64,000 nt of DNA, from assembly GCA_027493875.1 (NCBI GenBank), contig JAOSJX010000026.1, forward strand, positions 1 through 64,000, written 5' to 3'. Below, in pieces: positions 45,080 to 55,146 of the stretch. Within the stretch, counting starts at the first letter, position 1. Each line of letters starts with the position of its first letter. Below the pieces are notes generated by a model. That model was not told where the DNA came from. It made no database searches and saw only the letters and a program-made list of their open reading frames with translations. The translations under genes were made by a program, and so were the position numbers. Source of the stretch: Deltaproteobacteria bacterium (GTDB lineage: Bacteria > Lernaellota > Lernaellaia > JACKCT01).

Positions 45080-47132
45080 TTGTTGTTGTGCTTATTGTGG
45101 TCGGCGACGGCCGGGGCGCAGACGAACGTCCGCGCGTGGCATGCGGACGGCCAGACGTGGATCGTCTGGGAGGACGCGGCGCCCCAGCCTTTTACCTACG
45201 AAGTTTATCGGTCGAGTTCGCCGATCTCGGATCTCGGCACGGCCACCTTCGTCGGCCGCCTTTTTTATCTGGACTGGGTCGGCGCGCGGCTCCGCATCGC
45301 GGATCAGAACGCCACCTGGCGCATCCCGGACGGCTCCTCCGGCACGTATGTGATCGCCGCGGACGAGGGCGTTTTCGTCTACACGCCGCACGAGGCCGTT
45401 TCGGAATACTTCGCCGTCGTGAAAGAAGGGGAAACGGCCGTCGGGCCGGACAACACCGCCGGGCCCGTCGCGCAAACGACCGACCCGGTGCAATGCCATT
45501 GGCAACTGCACAGCGAAACACCGAGCGGCAAGCCGTTCGACCTGTACGCGCATTGGACGGACGGACGGGAGGACCCGGACTCGGGACGCACGGACTATCC
45601 GGTGATGGGAAGCCGTTTCACCAACGGAACGGGAAACATCTTCGCCATCATGGGTACGCCGCCGGACAAAGCCGACGACCCGCTTCCCGCCGTGCTCGCC
45701 ATGCACGGCGGCGGTCCCATCGGCAGTTTCGCCGATTTCGGCGACCGGTTCAGCCAACTGCTGCAAATCGACACCGTCGTGCCCGACGGCCTGTTTGTCT
45801 CGCTCGACGATAATATTTTCGTGTATCAGGAGTTGGCTCCGGATTACTTCACGGTTTATCCGGAGACGACGCGCTGGTACGGATATATCGAATCGTTCAA
45901 CCGCTTCGAGATTCCCGCGGGCCCGCCGGCGGACGACGCGGTGGTCGTCAACTACACGCTGCGGCGCATCGCGTTCATCACCGATTGGCTCATCGACGAG
46001 ATGAACGTCGACCCGATGCGCGTTTCGCTGCTCGGCTTTTCCGGCGGCGGCGGCGGCGCGGGCTTCATGACGCGCTGGATGCCGGAGAAATACAGCGCCG
46101 CGATCCTCCCTCGTTCCGCCGCTCACGGGAACGATCAAGGCGTGGGCGCTCTACATGCAGGGCAGCAAGGCGCAGAACCTGCCGACCAACATGCCGGGCG
46201 GTATCGGCCTCACGGACTGGTACTGGCTGACGACGCCCGTGAGCGGCGGCGAACTGCCGTTCATGCGCATCGGCGTGGGGACCGCGGACCCGCTCGAAAC
46301 GTGGGCGGACAAGGTGCAGGCCTTTAACGAGATCAACGATCTCGCCTGGGGCGCGCAACTCTATTGGGACGAGCGCGATCATTCCAACAACTGGGACGGC
46401 GCGCATTTCGTCAGCAGTCCCCGGCACGATCCGGCGTCGCTGACGCGCTTTCGCGCCGACCGGTCGTTCCCGGCTTTTTTCAACGACGACATCGATTTGG
46501 AGACGGCGGGGCGACAGCCGGTGCTCGGCAACGGCCAGTTGGCCACGGCCGACGAATGGGGAACGCACGGCGGCTATTTCGACTGGCATCCGGAAACGAT
46601 CGTGGATACGAGCGGCACGTGGGCGGCGACGGTGTACCTGGTTTCGTGCTCGGACTTCGACAACGACCTCGCCCCCACGGAAGAGGCGCAAGCCGATCTC
46701 GCCATCCGCCGCGCGCAGAACTTTCACCCGGCCCCCGCCGCGACGCTGGATTACTACAACGTCGATCTTGAGACGGGAGACATTCTGCAGCAGGGGCAGA
46801 TCGTCGTTCCCGGCGACGGCCCCGTGATCGTCTCCGGCATCCTGTTGACGAAAAACGGAAGCCGCGTGCGCGTGTGCGACGGAGCCTGCGACGACACGGT
46901 GGACGACGAGGTGATTCCTTGTACCGCGGACGACGACGATGACGACAGCGCCGACGACGACACCGGGGATGACGATACGGCGGCCGCCGACGACGACGCG
47001 GACGACGACACCGACGACGATTTCCATCCGCCGGACGACGACGCCGACGACGATTCCGGGCCGGCCGACGACGACACCGTCCCCGCGGGCGCCGATGACG
47101 ACGATGACGGGGCCGAACCCTGCGGTTGTTAA
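45080..47132 (+). CDS. Secreted serine esterase with FN3-like domain, Asp-rich linker and CGC tail (one frameshift)
   Basis: Signal peptide ending ATAGA. Residues about 15-130 form a fibronectin-like domain (VRAWHADGQTWIVWED ... YEVYRSSSP). The alpha/beta-hydrolase domain carries AMHGGG (oxyanion) and nucleophile GFSGGGGG, as in PHB-depolymerase-type esterases. Near 46110 the frame shifts and continues with TIKAWALYMQG and the acid/His end (DERDHSNNWDGAHF). The last 70 residues are Asp-rich and end PCGC. The start is uncertain: an unbroken signal peptide extends upstream to an ATC codon at 45056 with GAGGG before it. Likely degrades extracellular polyester or esters while attached through its tail. 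Confidence 0.7.
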
Positions 47133-47474
47133 AATGCTCGAGGAGCCTGTCATCGATGGTCGAGCCGGTGAGCGCCTGGGCGTCGAGGTCAAGGAACCAA
47201 GGCGCGGAAATAAGGGAACGTACTTCAAGCCTTCGTGACGCCGAGATCGGCGTCCTGGCGCTCGTCCGCCGACGTGCCGGTTAATGTCCTACAGGCTCCT
47301 GGCCGGCATTTCTCATCGGGTTTCGTCGCGAGGCGGCGGAGGCGCCGGGAGAGACGACGCGTTGGACGGCCGCGAACGCGAGGCGTACGAGGACAGGACC
47401 TCGCGGCGGGCGCGGGTCCCGCTTCGAGCGGGACGGATCCGTCGCCGCGGCGGAAAACCGGTGAGAGAGGCCGG
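47133..47474. other. Intergenic region without recognisable gene
   Basis: 342 bp between the convergent esterase and radical SAM genes. Open frames on both strands are Arg/Pro-rich shadows. A 34-codon frame follows the esterase (ATG 47134), but nothing supports it. Confidence 0.5.
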
Positions 47475-48468
47475 CTAGTCTTTCCAGAGAAAACGCGCGA
47501 AGGCGTTGGCCGAGCCGGAGGCCATCAGGTTGACCTCCGTCCGCGCGGCGCTGTAGCAGCAGGAGCAATCCGGATTGCCGATGCGGTTCATGGCGCCGCG
47601 GATGCCGCCGTCGCCGAACACGAAATTGTCCGGTCCGCGCGGCACGCGCCCGCAGGGACGCACGTGCCCGTCCGCGTCGATCCGCGCGAAGAGCTTGCCG
47701 CCCATGCACCGGATCGGATTCGGATCGGGCCAGGCGCGCATGTACTGCAGGCCCGCCACGCTGTTGCCGATCGGCCGGCCGCGCTTTTTCCACGTGATGA
47801 TCTGATCCACACCCTGCCGGTAAGCGTCCGGCTCCGCCGCGTCCTCGTTGACGCCGCCGCCCGACCCGAGAATCGTCTTCGATCCCGGCTGAAAGAAAAC
47901 GCGGTCGCCGTTCGTCTCGGCCATCGAGACGAGTTCGTCGAGCCGCGGCAGATTCGACTTGCCGAGCACCGTGTAATAGCTGACCGGCAACCCCATCGCG
48001 CGCGCCGCGTGCGCGCCGTCCATCGCGCGGTCGAACGATCCCTTGCCGCGGATTTTTTTCGTGAACTTCTTTCGGGCCGTCGATGCTGATCACCACCTTA
48101 TCGACCAGCCGCACCACGTCCGCGCGTTTGCCGACGAGCAACCCGTTCGTATTGAGGTTCATCTTCATGCCGTGACGGCGCGCCCGCGCCAGAATCACCG
48201 GCAGGTCGTCGCGCACCAGCGGATCGCCGCCCGTGACCGAAAGTTGCGCGCATCCGGCCTCCGCCAGCATGTCGACGAGTTCGACCGCCTGATCCGTCGT
48301 CAGTTCCTTCTGCTGCAATTCCGGCCGGTCGCAATACGAACAACGCAGGTTGCAACGGTTCGTCACGATCCAACTGACGTGCAGCGGAACCGGACCGGCC
48401 CCGACCGCGACCTTCGCCGCGCCGCGCGCCATTTTCATATGCCGGGCAAAACCCACGTACCTCTCCAT
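47475..48468 (-). CDS. Radical SAM/SPASM-type protein (one frameshift)
   Basis: The [4Fe-4S] motif CNLRCSYC lies at about residue 38-45, then SVTGGDPLVRDDLP and MNLNTNGLLVGK, typical of the AdoMet-binding barrel. The T7 run at 48053-48059 shifts the frame; with T6 the protein continues VHEKIRGKGSFDRAMDGAHAARAMGLPV. The second half has GCXXX-rich SPASM-like residues (IRCMGGKLFARIDADGHVRPCGRV, NPDCSCCYS). About 330 residues. Such proteins modify peptides or act as lipid/cofactor enzymes; the target is not evident here. Confidence 0.75.
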
Positions 48469-48536
48469 GGTCGACCCTTGGCATCCCGGGACGATCCGTG
48501 CTTAATAATAAAGCCTCTCCGGGGAAAGGAATAGTA

Positions 48537-49034
48537 ATGACGGACGCATTTTCCGCTGCCGAACAACAATTCCGCAAGGTCATGGGCGTGCTCGCCCTTT
48601 TGTATCTGGCCGCCATCCTTTTATTCGTCCTGGCGCCCGACAAGGCGGTCAGCGCATCCAACGCCGTCGGCGGCGTCTTCAAAATGGACAAAGCGCCCGT
48701 CCCGGAGCAAATCGGCGAAGCGCTGCGCAGCGATAAGCCGCTCGTTATGGGCCGCGGGTACGTGGCCATGGCGTGCGCGTTCGCGACGTTGCTGGCGGGC
48801 ATCGCCTTCGGGGCTTTCCTGTCGCCCCGGTCCAGCCACGGCCGCATGCCGACCTTTCTCGCGCTCAACGGGTTCGCCGCGTTCTACGGATTCGCGTTTT
48901 ATTTTCTGCAAATGAAAACCGACGGCGTCCGCTACTTCGGCAACATGGCGATCGGCATCATTCACGTGCTCGTGCTCGTCGTCGCCGGCGTCCTCTGGTG
49001 GCGCGCCAAGGGATCGCGGAGCGCGTCCTTTTAG
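48537..49034 (+). CDS. Four-helix membrane protein of unknown function
   Basis: 165 residues from ATG 48537 (GGAAAGGA 5 bp upstream). Helices at about 17-35, 75-95, 105-125 and 135-155 (VLALLYLAAILLFVL, AFATLLAGIAFGAFL, IHVLVLVVAGVLWW). A periplasmic loop (KMDKAPVPEQIGEALRSDKP) lies between the first two. No family recognised. It shows a distant resemblance in layout to the membrane protein at 20278, nothing more. Confidence 0.6.
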   Translation: MTDAFSAAEQQFRKVMGVLALLYLAAILLFVLAPDKAVSASNAVGGVFKMDKAPVPEQIGEALRSDKPLVMGRGYVAMACAFATLLAGIAFGAFLSPRSSHGRMPTFLALNGFAAFYGFAFYFLQMKTDGVRYFGNMAIGIIHVLVLVVAGVLWWRAKGSRSASF

Positions 49035-49049
49035 TACGGGAACCGGACG

Positions 49050-50098
49050 ATGACGGGGGACCTCTTCGGCAACAAGGACGATGCGGTCTCCGCCGCGGCG
49101 CCCTCGCCGACCGGATGCGTCCGAGGACGTTGGACGAGGTGGTCGGCCAGGAGCGTGTGATCGGCCCGGGCAGCCTGCTGCGCTCGGCGCTTTCCTCCGG
49201 AAAAATCCCGTCGATCGTTTTTTGGGGGCCGCCCGGCGCGGGAAAGACCACGCTCGCGCGCCTCGTCGCCGGCTCCACCGACAGCCACTTCGAAGCCTTC
49301 TCCGCGGTCCTCTCCGGCGTCAAAGAGATCCGGCAGATCATCGATCAGGCCCGCGCGCGGCTCCGTCAAACCGGACGCCGCACGATCTTGTTCGTCGACG
49401 AGATCCACCGCTTCAACAAAAGTCAGCAGGATAGTTTTCTCCCCCACGTCGAGGCCGGAACCATCGCGCTCATCGGCGCGACGACGGAAAATCCGAGCTT
49501 CGAGGTCAACGCCGCGCTCCTTTCGCGCTGCCGCGTCGTGACGCTCGATGCGCTGACGGAAGGGGATATCGGATCGATCGTCGATCGCGCGCTCTCCGAC
49601 ACCGAACGCGGACTCGGCGAACAAAAAATCCAATTGCATGACGACGCGCGCGCGCTGCTCGTCGCCGCCGCGGACGGCGATGCGCGCCGCGCGTTGAACG
49701 CGCTGGAAGTGCTCGCCGGATTCGAGTTGCCGGAGCAAGACGGCGCGCGCGTGGCCGATCTCGCGGCGGCGAAAGAGGCGGTGCAAAGCAAGGCCCTCGT
49801 CTACGACAAGTCCGGCGAAGAGCACTACAACGTCATTTCGGCGTTCATCAAAAGTCTGCGCGGATCGGACGCCGACGCCGCGCTGTATTACCTCGCGCGG
49901 ATGATCGAGGCGGGCGAGGACCCGGTTTTCATCGCACGGCGTATGGTGATTCTCGCCAGTGAAGATATCGGCAACGCGGACCTGCGCGCCCTGCCCCTTG
50001 CCGTGGCGACGATGCAGGCGGTGCACATGATCGGCATGCCCGAGGCGCAGATCAATCTCGCGCATTGCGCCACCTATCTGGCGTGCGCGCCGAAGAGC
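49050..50098 (+). CDS. rarA: RarA/MgsA-type AAA+ ATPase, truncated 3' end (one frameshift)
   Basis: ATG at 49050 (DLFG start), then after a slip near 49105 LADRMRPRTLDEVVGQERVIGPGSLLRSAL, Walker A GPPGAGKTT, Walker B LFVDEIHRF, sensor 1 GATTENPSF, arginine region LLSRCRVV and DGDARRALNALE. Replication-fork maintenance factor of the clamp-loader clade. Homologues run about 430 residues; here homology stops at LACAPKS near residue 348, losing about 80-100 residues including the tetramerisation end. The sequence continues directly into the 3' end of an acyltransferase gene, so the gene is broken by deletion or misassembly. Confidence 0.8.
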
Positions 50099-50100
50099 AC

Positions 50101-50436
50101 GGACGCACGTTTTACGGCCGCGAAATGGCTTTCGACGCGGACTGCCGCGGCGCGTCGCCGGGACTGGTCCTCCTGTGCGAGCTGTACGCGAAAATTTACA
50201 GCGAGGAGTACGGCATCGAGCGCGTCGATCTTCAATACGGCCGTTCCGAAATCAAGGAGCGCTTCGCCACGGAAAGCTATGAGGAAAGCTTCTACTTCAT
50301 CTACCGGCCCAAACCGGCGATCCGCTTCGCGCTGGCGGCTTCGAAAGCCTGGACCGTGCTCGTCAACATCGGCGTGAGCGCGCTCGAGCGCACCAATCTG
50401 AAAACGCGCCTCAAGAAAACGTTGTTTCGCTCGTAA
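50101..50436 (+). pseudogene. 3' fragment of a BioF2-like acyltransferase
   Basis: 112 codons reading GRTFYGREMAFDADCRGASPGLVLLCELYAKIYSEEYG, YGRSEIKERF, ESYEESFYFIYR. It aligns with the C-terminal third of the acyltransferase at 43421-44567 (same S-P-G-L, E-E-x-F-Y spacing). Its 5' two-thirds are missing; the join with truncated rarA is at about 50098. Convergent with galE. Confidence 0.7.
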
Positions 50437-50442
50437 GCGGGA

Positions 50443-51421
50443 TCAATCCGGATAGCCGTTCGGATGATCCCGGTGCCACGCCCACGCGGATTCGACGATC
50501 GTGTCGATGTCCGGGAACTCGGCCTTAAAACCGAGTTCGTCCGCGATTTTTTTCGTCGCCGAAACCAGCGCCGGCGGGTCGCCCGCGCGGCGCGGGGCGT
50601 CTTCGCATGGAATCGCGTGGCCGGTGACCTTGCGTGCCGATTCCAACACTTCCTTCACGCTGTAACCGCGGCCCACGCCGAGGTTGTAGTGCGCGAATCC
50701 GCGTCCGCCGGCGGCCAGCGCCAGCAGATGCGCGTGCGCCAGATCGCGCACGTGAACGTAGTCGCGGATCGCGGTCCCGTCGGGCGTGTCGTAATCCGTC
50801 CCGAAAACGAGTGCTTTTTCGCGCTTCCCATTCGCGACTTCGAGCAGAATGGGAATGAGGTGCGTCTCCGGCCGGTGGTCTTCGCCCAGTTCGCCGTGCG
50901 ATCCCGCCGCGTTGAAATAACGCAGCACCGTCGCATTCATCCCGTGGATTTCGTGATACCACCGGAGCATCCGCTCGAACATCAGCTTCGATTCGCCGTA
51001 GGGGCTCGTCGGAACCTGCGGCGCGTTCTCGTCGATCGGCAACGTTTTCGGATCGCCGAACGTCGCGCAGGTCGACGAAAAAACAATATGCCCCACGTTC
51101 TCCGCGCGCATCGCCTCCAGAATCCGCAACCCCACCGGAGACGTTGTTCTCGAAGTAGAGTTCGGGATGCGTCATCGATTCCGGCACCAGGCTGTGCGCG
51201 GCGAAGTGCATGACCGCGTCGACGTGATACGTGCGCAGCGCGCGGCGCAACACGCTCGTATTGCCGAGCCGTCCCTGAACGAAAATCGCGTCCTTGGGAA
51301 CCGCCGCGCGGTGGCCGCGGCTGAGATTGTCGTAAACGACGACCTCCCGGCCCTCGTCCAGAAGCGCGCGCGCCGTGATCGAGCCGATATAACCCGCGCC
51401 GCCGGCGACAAGAATGCTCAT
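50443..51421 (-). CDS. galE: UDP-glucose 4-epimerase (one frameshift)
   Basis: NAD-dependent SDR epimerase, about 325 residues. Starts ILVAGGAGYIGSITARALL, with YDNLSRGHRAAVP, VMHFAAHSLVPESM and catalytic S-S-T/YxxxK as FSSTCATFGDP and SPYGESKLMFE, and YFNAAGSHGELGED. Slip near 51140 within VVENNVSGG. Start ATG at 51421 overlaps the upstream stop by 4 bp. Interconverts UDP-glucose/galactose, or the pentose equivalents given the neighbouring UDP-xylose synthase. Last gene of the polysaccharide operon. Confidence 0.9.
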
Positions 51422-52368
51422 GGTGCGCCGCCTTCCCGGTCGAGGACCTCGCGGAAATAATCGAGGGTCTTCGCGAGCCCGTCCTCGAGCGGAACCTTGG
51501 GGTCCCACCCGAGCACCTTGCGCGCCAGGGAAATATCCGGCTGACGCACCTTCGGATCGTCCACCGGCAGGTCGCCGTGCGTGATGCGGCTCGCGCCGCC
51601 GGTCAACCGGACGATCGATTGCGCGAGTTCGAGAATCGTCATTTCGTGCGGGTTGCCCAGATTGACCGGGTCGGGGTAATCGCTCATGAGAAGCCGGTCG
51701 ATGCCGTCCACCAGATCGGCGACGTAACAGAACGACCGCGTCTGCCGGCCGTCGCCGAAAACGCTGATCGGCTCGCCGCGCAGCGCCTGCGCGCCGAAGG
51801 CCGGCACCGCGCGCCCGTCCCGCAAACGCATCCGCGGCCCGTAGGTGTTGAAAATGCGCACGATGCGCGTGGCCACGCCGTGGTAACGCTGATAGGCCAT
51901 CGTCATCGCCTCGGCGAACCGCTTGGCCTCGTCGTAAACGCCGCGCGGCCCGATGGGATTGACGTTGCCCCAATACGTTTCCTTCTGCGGATGCTCCAGC
52001 GGATCGCCGTACACCTCGCTCGTGCTCGCCAGAAGAAGCCGCGCCTGTTTTTCCTTCGCGAGGCCGAGGGCCTTGTGCGTTCCGAGCGCGCCCACCTTCA
52101 ACGTCTGGATCGGCAGTTCGAGATAATCGATCGGCGACGCCGGCGACGCGAAGTGCAGGATGTAGTCGAGCGGGCCCTCCACGAAAATGTAGTTCGTCAC
52201 GTCGTGCTTCACGAACGTGAAATTTTCCGCCGTGAGGTGCGCGATGTTGTCGATCGACCCGGTGAGCAGGTTGTCCATCCCGATCACCTCGTAGCCCTTC
52301 GCCACGAAGTGATCGCAAAGATGCGACCCGATAAACCCCGCCGCGCCGGTGATCAGGATCCGGGGCAC
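51418..52368 (-). CDS. UDP-glucuronate decarboxylase (UDP-xylose synthase)
   Basis: 316 residues from GTG 52368 (GGAGG upstream). Rossmann start PRILITGAAGFIGSHLCDHF, YILHFASPASPIDYLELPIQTLKVG, LLASTSEVYGDP, YDEAKRFAEAMT with the catalytic Tyr/Lys, and NTYGPRMRLRDGRAVPAF. Makes UDP-xylose from UDP-glucuronate. The motif set (SPASP, KVG) is specific to this branch of the SDR family. Placed between the UDP-glucose dehydrogenase and galE in one overlapping operon. Confidence 0.92.
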   Translation of the reverse strand: MPRILITGAAGFIGSHLCDHFVAKGYEVIGMDNLLTGSIDNIAHLTAENFTFVKHDVTNYIFVEGPLDYILHFASPASPIDYLELPIQTLKVGALGTHKALGLAKEKQARLLLASTSEVYGDPLEHPQKETYWGNVNPIGPRGVYDEAKRFAEAMTMAYQRYHGVATRIVRIFNTYGPRMRLRDGRAVPAFGAQALRGEPISVFGDGRQTRSFCYVADLVDGIDRLLMSDYPDPVNLGNPHEMTILELAQSIVRLTGGASRITHGDLPVDDPKVRQPDISLARKVLGWDPKVPLEDGLAKTLDYFREVLDREGGAP

Positions 52369-52381
52369 ATCATCCTCCTCG

Positions 52382-53725
52382 TCATCCGACCGCGGGCCGC
52401 CCGACGCACAGGTAGCGGAAACCCGCGTCGCGCATCGCCCCCGGCTCGTAGATGTTGCGCCCGTCGACAATGACCGGCTCCGCCATGAGGCCGCGGACGC
52501 GCTCGAAATTCGGGCGCCGGAATTCGTTCCATTCCGTCACCACGACCAGCGCGTGCGCGCCTTTGACGGCATCGTAATTGTTGTGGAAGAGCGCCACGCG
52601 GCCGTCTTTGATTTCGTCCGCGAAAATGCCCTCGGCGACTTCCAGCGCCTGCGGGTCCGCCGCGCGCACCGTCGCGCCCGCGTCCAGCACGCCGCGGATC
52701 GTCGTAATCGACGGCGCGTCGCGCATGTCGTCCGTCTGCGGCTTGAACGCCAGGCCCCACACGGCGATGACGCGCCCTTTCAGGTCGTCGCCGTACACGT
52801 CCTTCACCTTGCGGATCAGCACCTTCTTCTGCCGCGTGTTCACGTCGTCCACCGCGCGGACGATTTGCATCGGTTTGTCATACTCGTCCGCCGTGCGGAT
52901 GAGCGCCTTCACGTCCTTCGGAAAGCACGAACCGCCGTAGCCCACGCCGGGAAACAGAAACGGAAACCCGATGCGCCGGTCGTTGCCCACGCCGCGCCGC
53001 ACCATGTCCACGTCCGCGCCGACCGTTTCGCACAGGTCCGCGATCTCGTTCATGAAGCTGATTTTCGTCGCGAGCATGGCGTTCGCCGCGTACTTCGTCA
53101 TCTCCGCGCTGCGCACGTCCATCACGATGATCGGGTTCCCCGTCCGCACGAACGGCTTGTAGAGGCTCGTCATGAGCTCGGCGACGCCCGGGTCGTCCGT
53201 GCCGACCACCACGCGGTCGGGCTTCAGAAAATCCTGCACCGCCGCGCCTTCCTTCATGAACTCCGGGTTCGACGCCACGTGAAAAGGCTTGTCCGTCCGC
53301 GCGCGGATCGCGTCGCGCACCTTGTCCGCCGTGCCGACCGGCACCGTGCTTTTATCGACCACGACTTTCGGCATCGGTCCCGGATCGCCGTCGTTCAAGA
53401 TTTTCCCGATGTCGTTCGCGACCGCGAGCACGTACTGCAAATCCGCGCGGCCGTCCTCGTCCTGCGGCGTGCCGACCGCGATGAAGATGAACCGGCTCCG
53501 GCGCACGCCCTCCGCCAGATCCGTCGTGAACGTCAGCCGCCCGTCCTCCGCGTTGCGTTTGACCATCTCTTCGAGCTCCGGCTCGAAAATCGGAATCGCG
53601 CCGCCTTTCAGACGCTCGATCTTTTTCGCGTCCACGTCGACGCAAACCACATCGTTGCCCGTCTCCGCGAAACACGTTCCGGCCACCAGCCCCACGTACC
53701 CCGTACCGACAACGCAAATTTCCAT
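52382..53725 (-). CDS. ugd: UDP-glucose 6-dehydrogenase
   Basis: 447 residues from ATG 53725 (GGAG upstream). NAD domain EICVVGTGYVGLVAGTCFAETGN, substrate site KSTVPVGTADKVRD, SNPEFMKEGAA, and the catalytic Cys in GYGGSCFPKD, then a second Rossmann domain (IAVWGLAFKPQTDDMRDAPS). Makes UDP-glucuronate, the substrate of the next enzyme. Intact, no frameshift. Confidence 0.95.
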   Translation of the reverse strand: MEICVVGTGYVGLVAGTCFAETGNDVVCVDVDAKKIERLKGGAIPIFEPELEEMVKRNAEDGRLTFTTDLAEGVRRSRFIFIAVGTPQDEDGRADLQYVLAVANDIGKILNDGDPGPMPKVVVDKSTVPVGTADKVRDAIRARTDKPFHVASNPEFMKEGAAVQDFLKPDRVVVGTDDPGVAELMTSLYKPFVRTGNPIIVMDVRSAEMTKYAANAMLATKISFMNEIADLCETVGADVDMVRRGVGNDRRIGFPFLFPGVGYGGSCFPKDVKALIRTADEYDKPMQIVRAVDDVNTRQKKVLIRKVKDVYGDDLKGRVIAVWGLAFKPQTDDMRDAPSITTIRGVLDAGATVRAADPQALEVAEGIFADEIKDGRVALFHNNYDAVKGAHALVVVTEWNEFRRPNFERVRGLMAEPVIVDGRNIYEPGAMRDAGFRYLCVGRPAVG

Positions 53726-53745
53726 GCCCACTCCAGCCCGGACGC

Positions 53746-55146
53746 CTAATAGGCGTTCTTATCAAAAAGGACCCGCGTCAGGGTCATCCACAGAATCCGC
53801 AGGTCCAACCAGAAAGACCAGTTCTCGATATAGTAAATGTCGCACTCGATGCGGCGCGAAAGGTCGGTGTTCCCCCGCCACCCGTTGGCCTGAGCCCAGC
53901 CGGTTATACCAGCTTTGACCTTGTGCCTCAACATGTACTTGGGAATCCGCGTCCGAAAATCCTCAATAAAAACAGGGCGCTCCGGCCTCGGCCCCACCAA
54001 ACTCATGTGCCCGGCGAGCACGTTGAAAGCTGCGGCAGCTCGTCCAGGCTCGTGCGCCGGAGAAAGGTTCCGAACGCCGTCCGCCGCGGATCGTCCGTCG
54101 AAGCCCACACGGCGCCGGTTTGCGCTTCCGCGTCCACGCGCATCGAGCGAAACTTCAGCATCCGAAAAACCTGCCCGTCGAGACCCATGCGCTCTTGCCC
54201 GTAGAAGACCGGCCCGCGGCTCGTCAGTTTGACGCCCGCCGCGATCGCGCCGAGCACCGGCGAGAGCATCACCAGCCCCGCCGCCGACGCGAAAACATCA
54301 AACACGCGCTTGCCCACCACGCTCCACCCGTAAAGCGGCGTATCCTTCAAGCTGATGATCGGCAGGCCCTCGAACTCCTCCACGCCCGCGCGCAGCGTCA
54401 CGTATTGATAGAGATCCGGTACGACCTTCACGTCGACCAGTTCCTCCTCGACGACTTCCAGCACCTTCCGCAGCCGGTCAACGGCGCCCAGCGGCAGCGC
54501 GACGAACACCGCGTCGATCCGTTCGCTTTTCAACACGCTCGCAATGTCGTCCGTCGTGCCGAGAACCGGGCCGACGTCCGATTCCGCCGGCGGGACCTCG
54601 TCGTCCGCGAGAAATCCCGCGACATCCAAGCCCAGTTCGCGGTGGCGCCGGATCTTCGCGGCCACTTCACGCCCGAGCTCGCCGGTTCCCACGACCAAGA
54701 CGCGCCGCACCCCGACGCCGCGCTTGTGCCTCGCCAATAAAGCCGAGCGAAGAACGAAATGAATGGCGACGAGCCCCATCGTGGAAATCACAAGAAATAT
54801 AGCGAACACCATGCGGCTCGGTTTGTACTGCGCCAGGAAAAACGTCAGAACGACGAACAGGAAAAACGCGATGAAGTGCGAGCGCAAAAGCCGCGCGATT
54901 TCGCGAAAAAGGCTCGGCACCGTTTTGTCTTCGAAAAGCGGCCCCGAACGAAAACCACCGCGTAGGTCAGCGCCAAGAGCACGCCGAGCCACGCGTAGTC
55001 GGAAAACGCCGGGACGTGCGGCACGTACAGCGGAATGATCCCCGATGTAAACCGGATCGGATACGCCAGCAGCCACGCCCCCACGACGCACGCGAGATCC
55101 AAAACGAATGCGAGGCTGAGAAAAACTGACGCTGCCGCCCGATCAT
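53746..55146 (-). CDS. Polyprenyl glycosylphosphotransferase, WcaJ/EpsE type (three frameshifts)
   Basis: ATG at 55146 overlaps the upstream stop. Four to five N-terminal membrane helices (FVLDLACVVGAWLLAYPIRF), a CoA-binding-like Rossmann domain (VRRVLVVGTGELGREVAAKI), one more helix (GKRVFDVFASAAGLVMLSPVL) and the catalytic bacterial sugar transferase end: FYGQERMGLDGQVFRMLKFRSM, DELPQL..., MSLVGPRPERP, KAGITGWAQ. Breaks at the A5 run 55121-55125, near 54955 and near 54035 each join cleanly. It transfers the first sugar phosphate to undecaprenyl phosphate, starting the repeat unit. Confidence 0.88.

Noticed and set aside
47134..47238. 34-codon frame after the esterase
   Set aside because: No ribosome site or conservation-like feature; intergenic in character.
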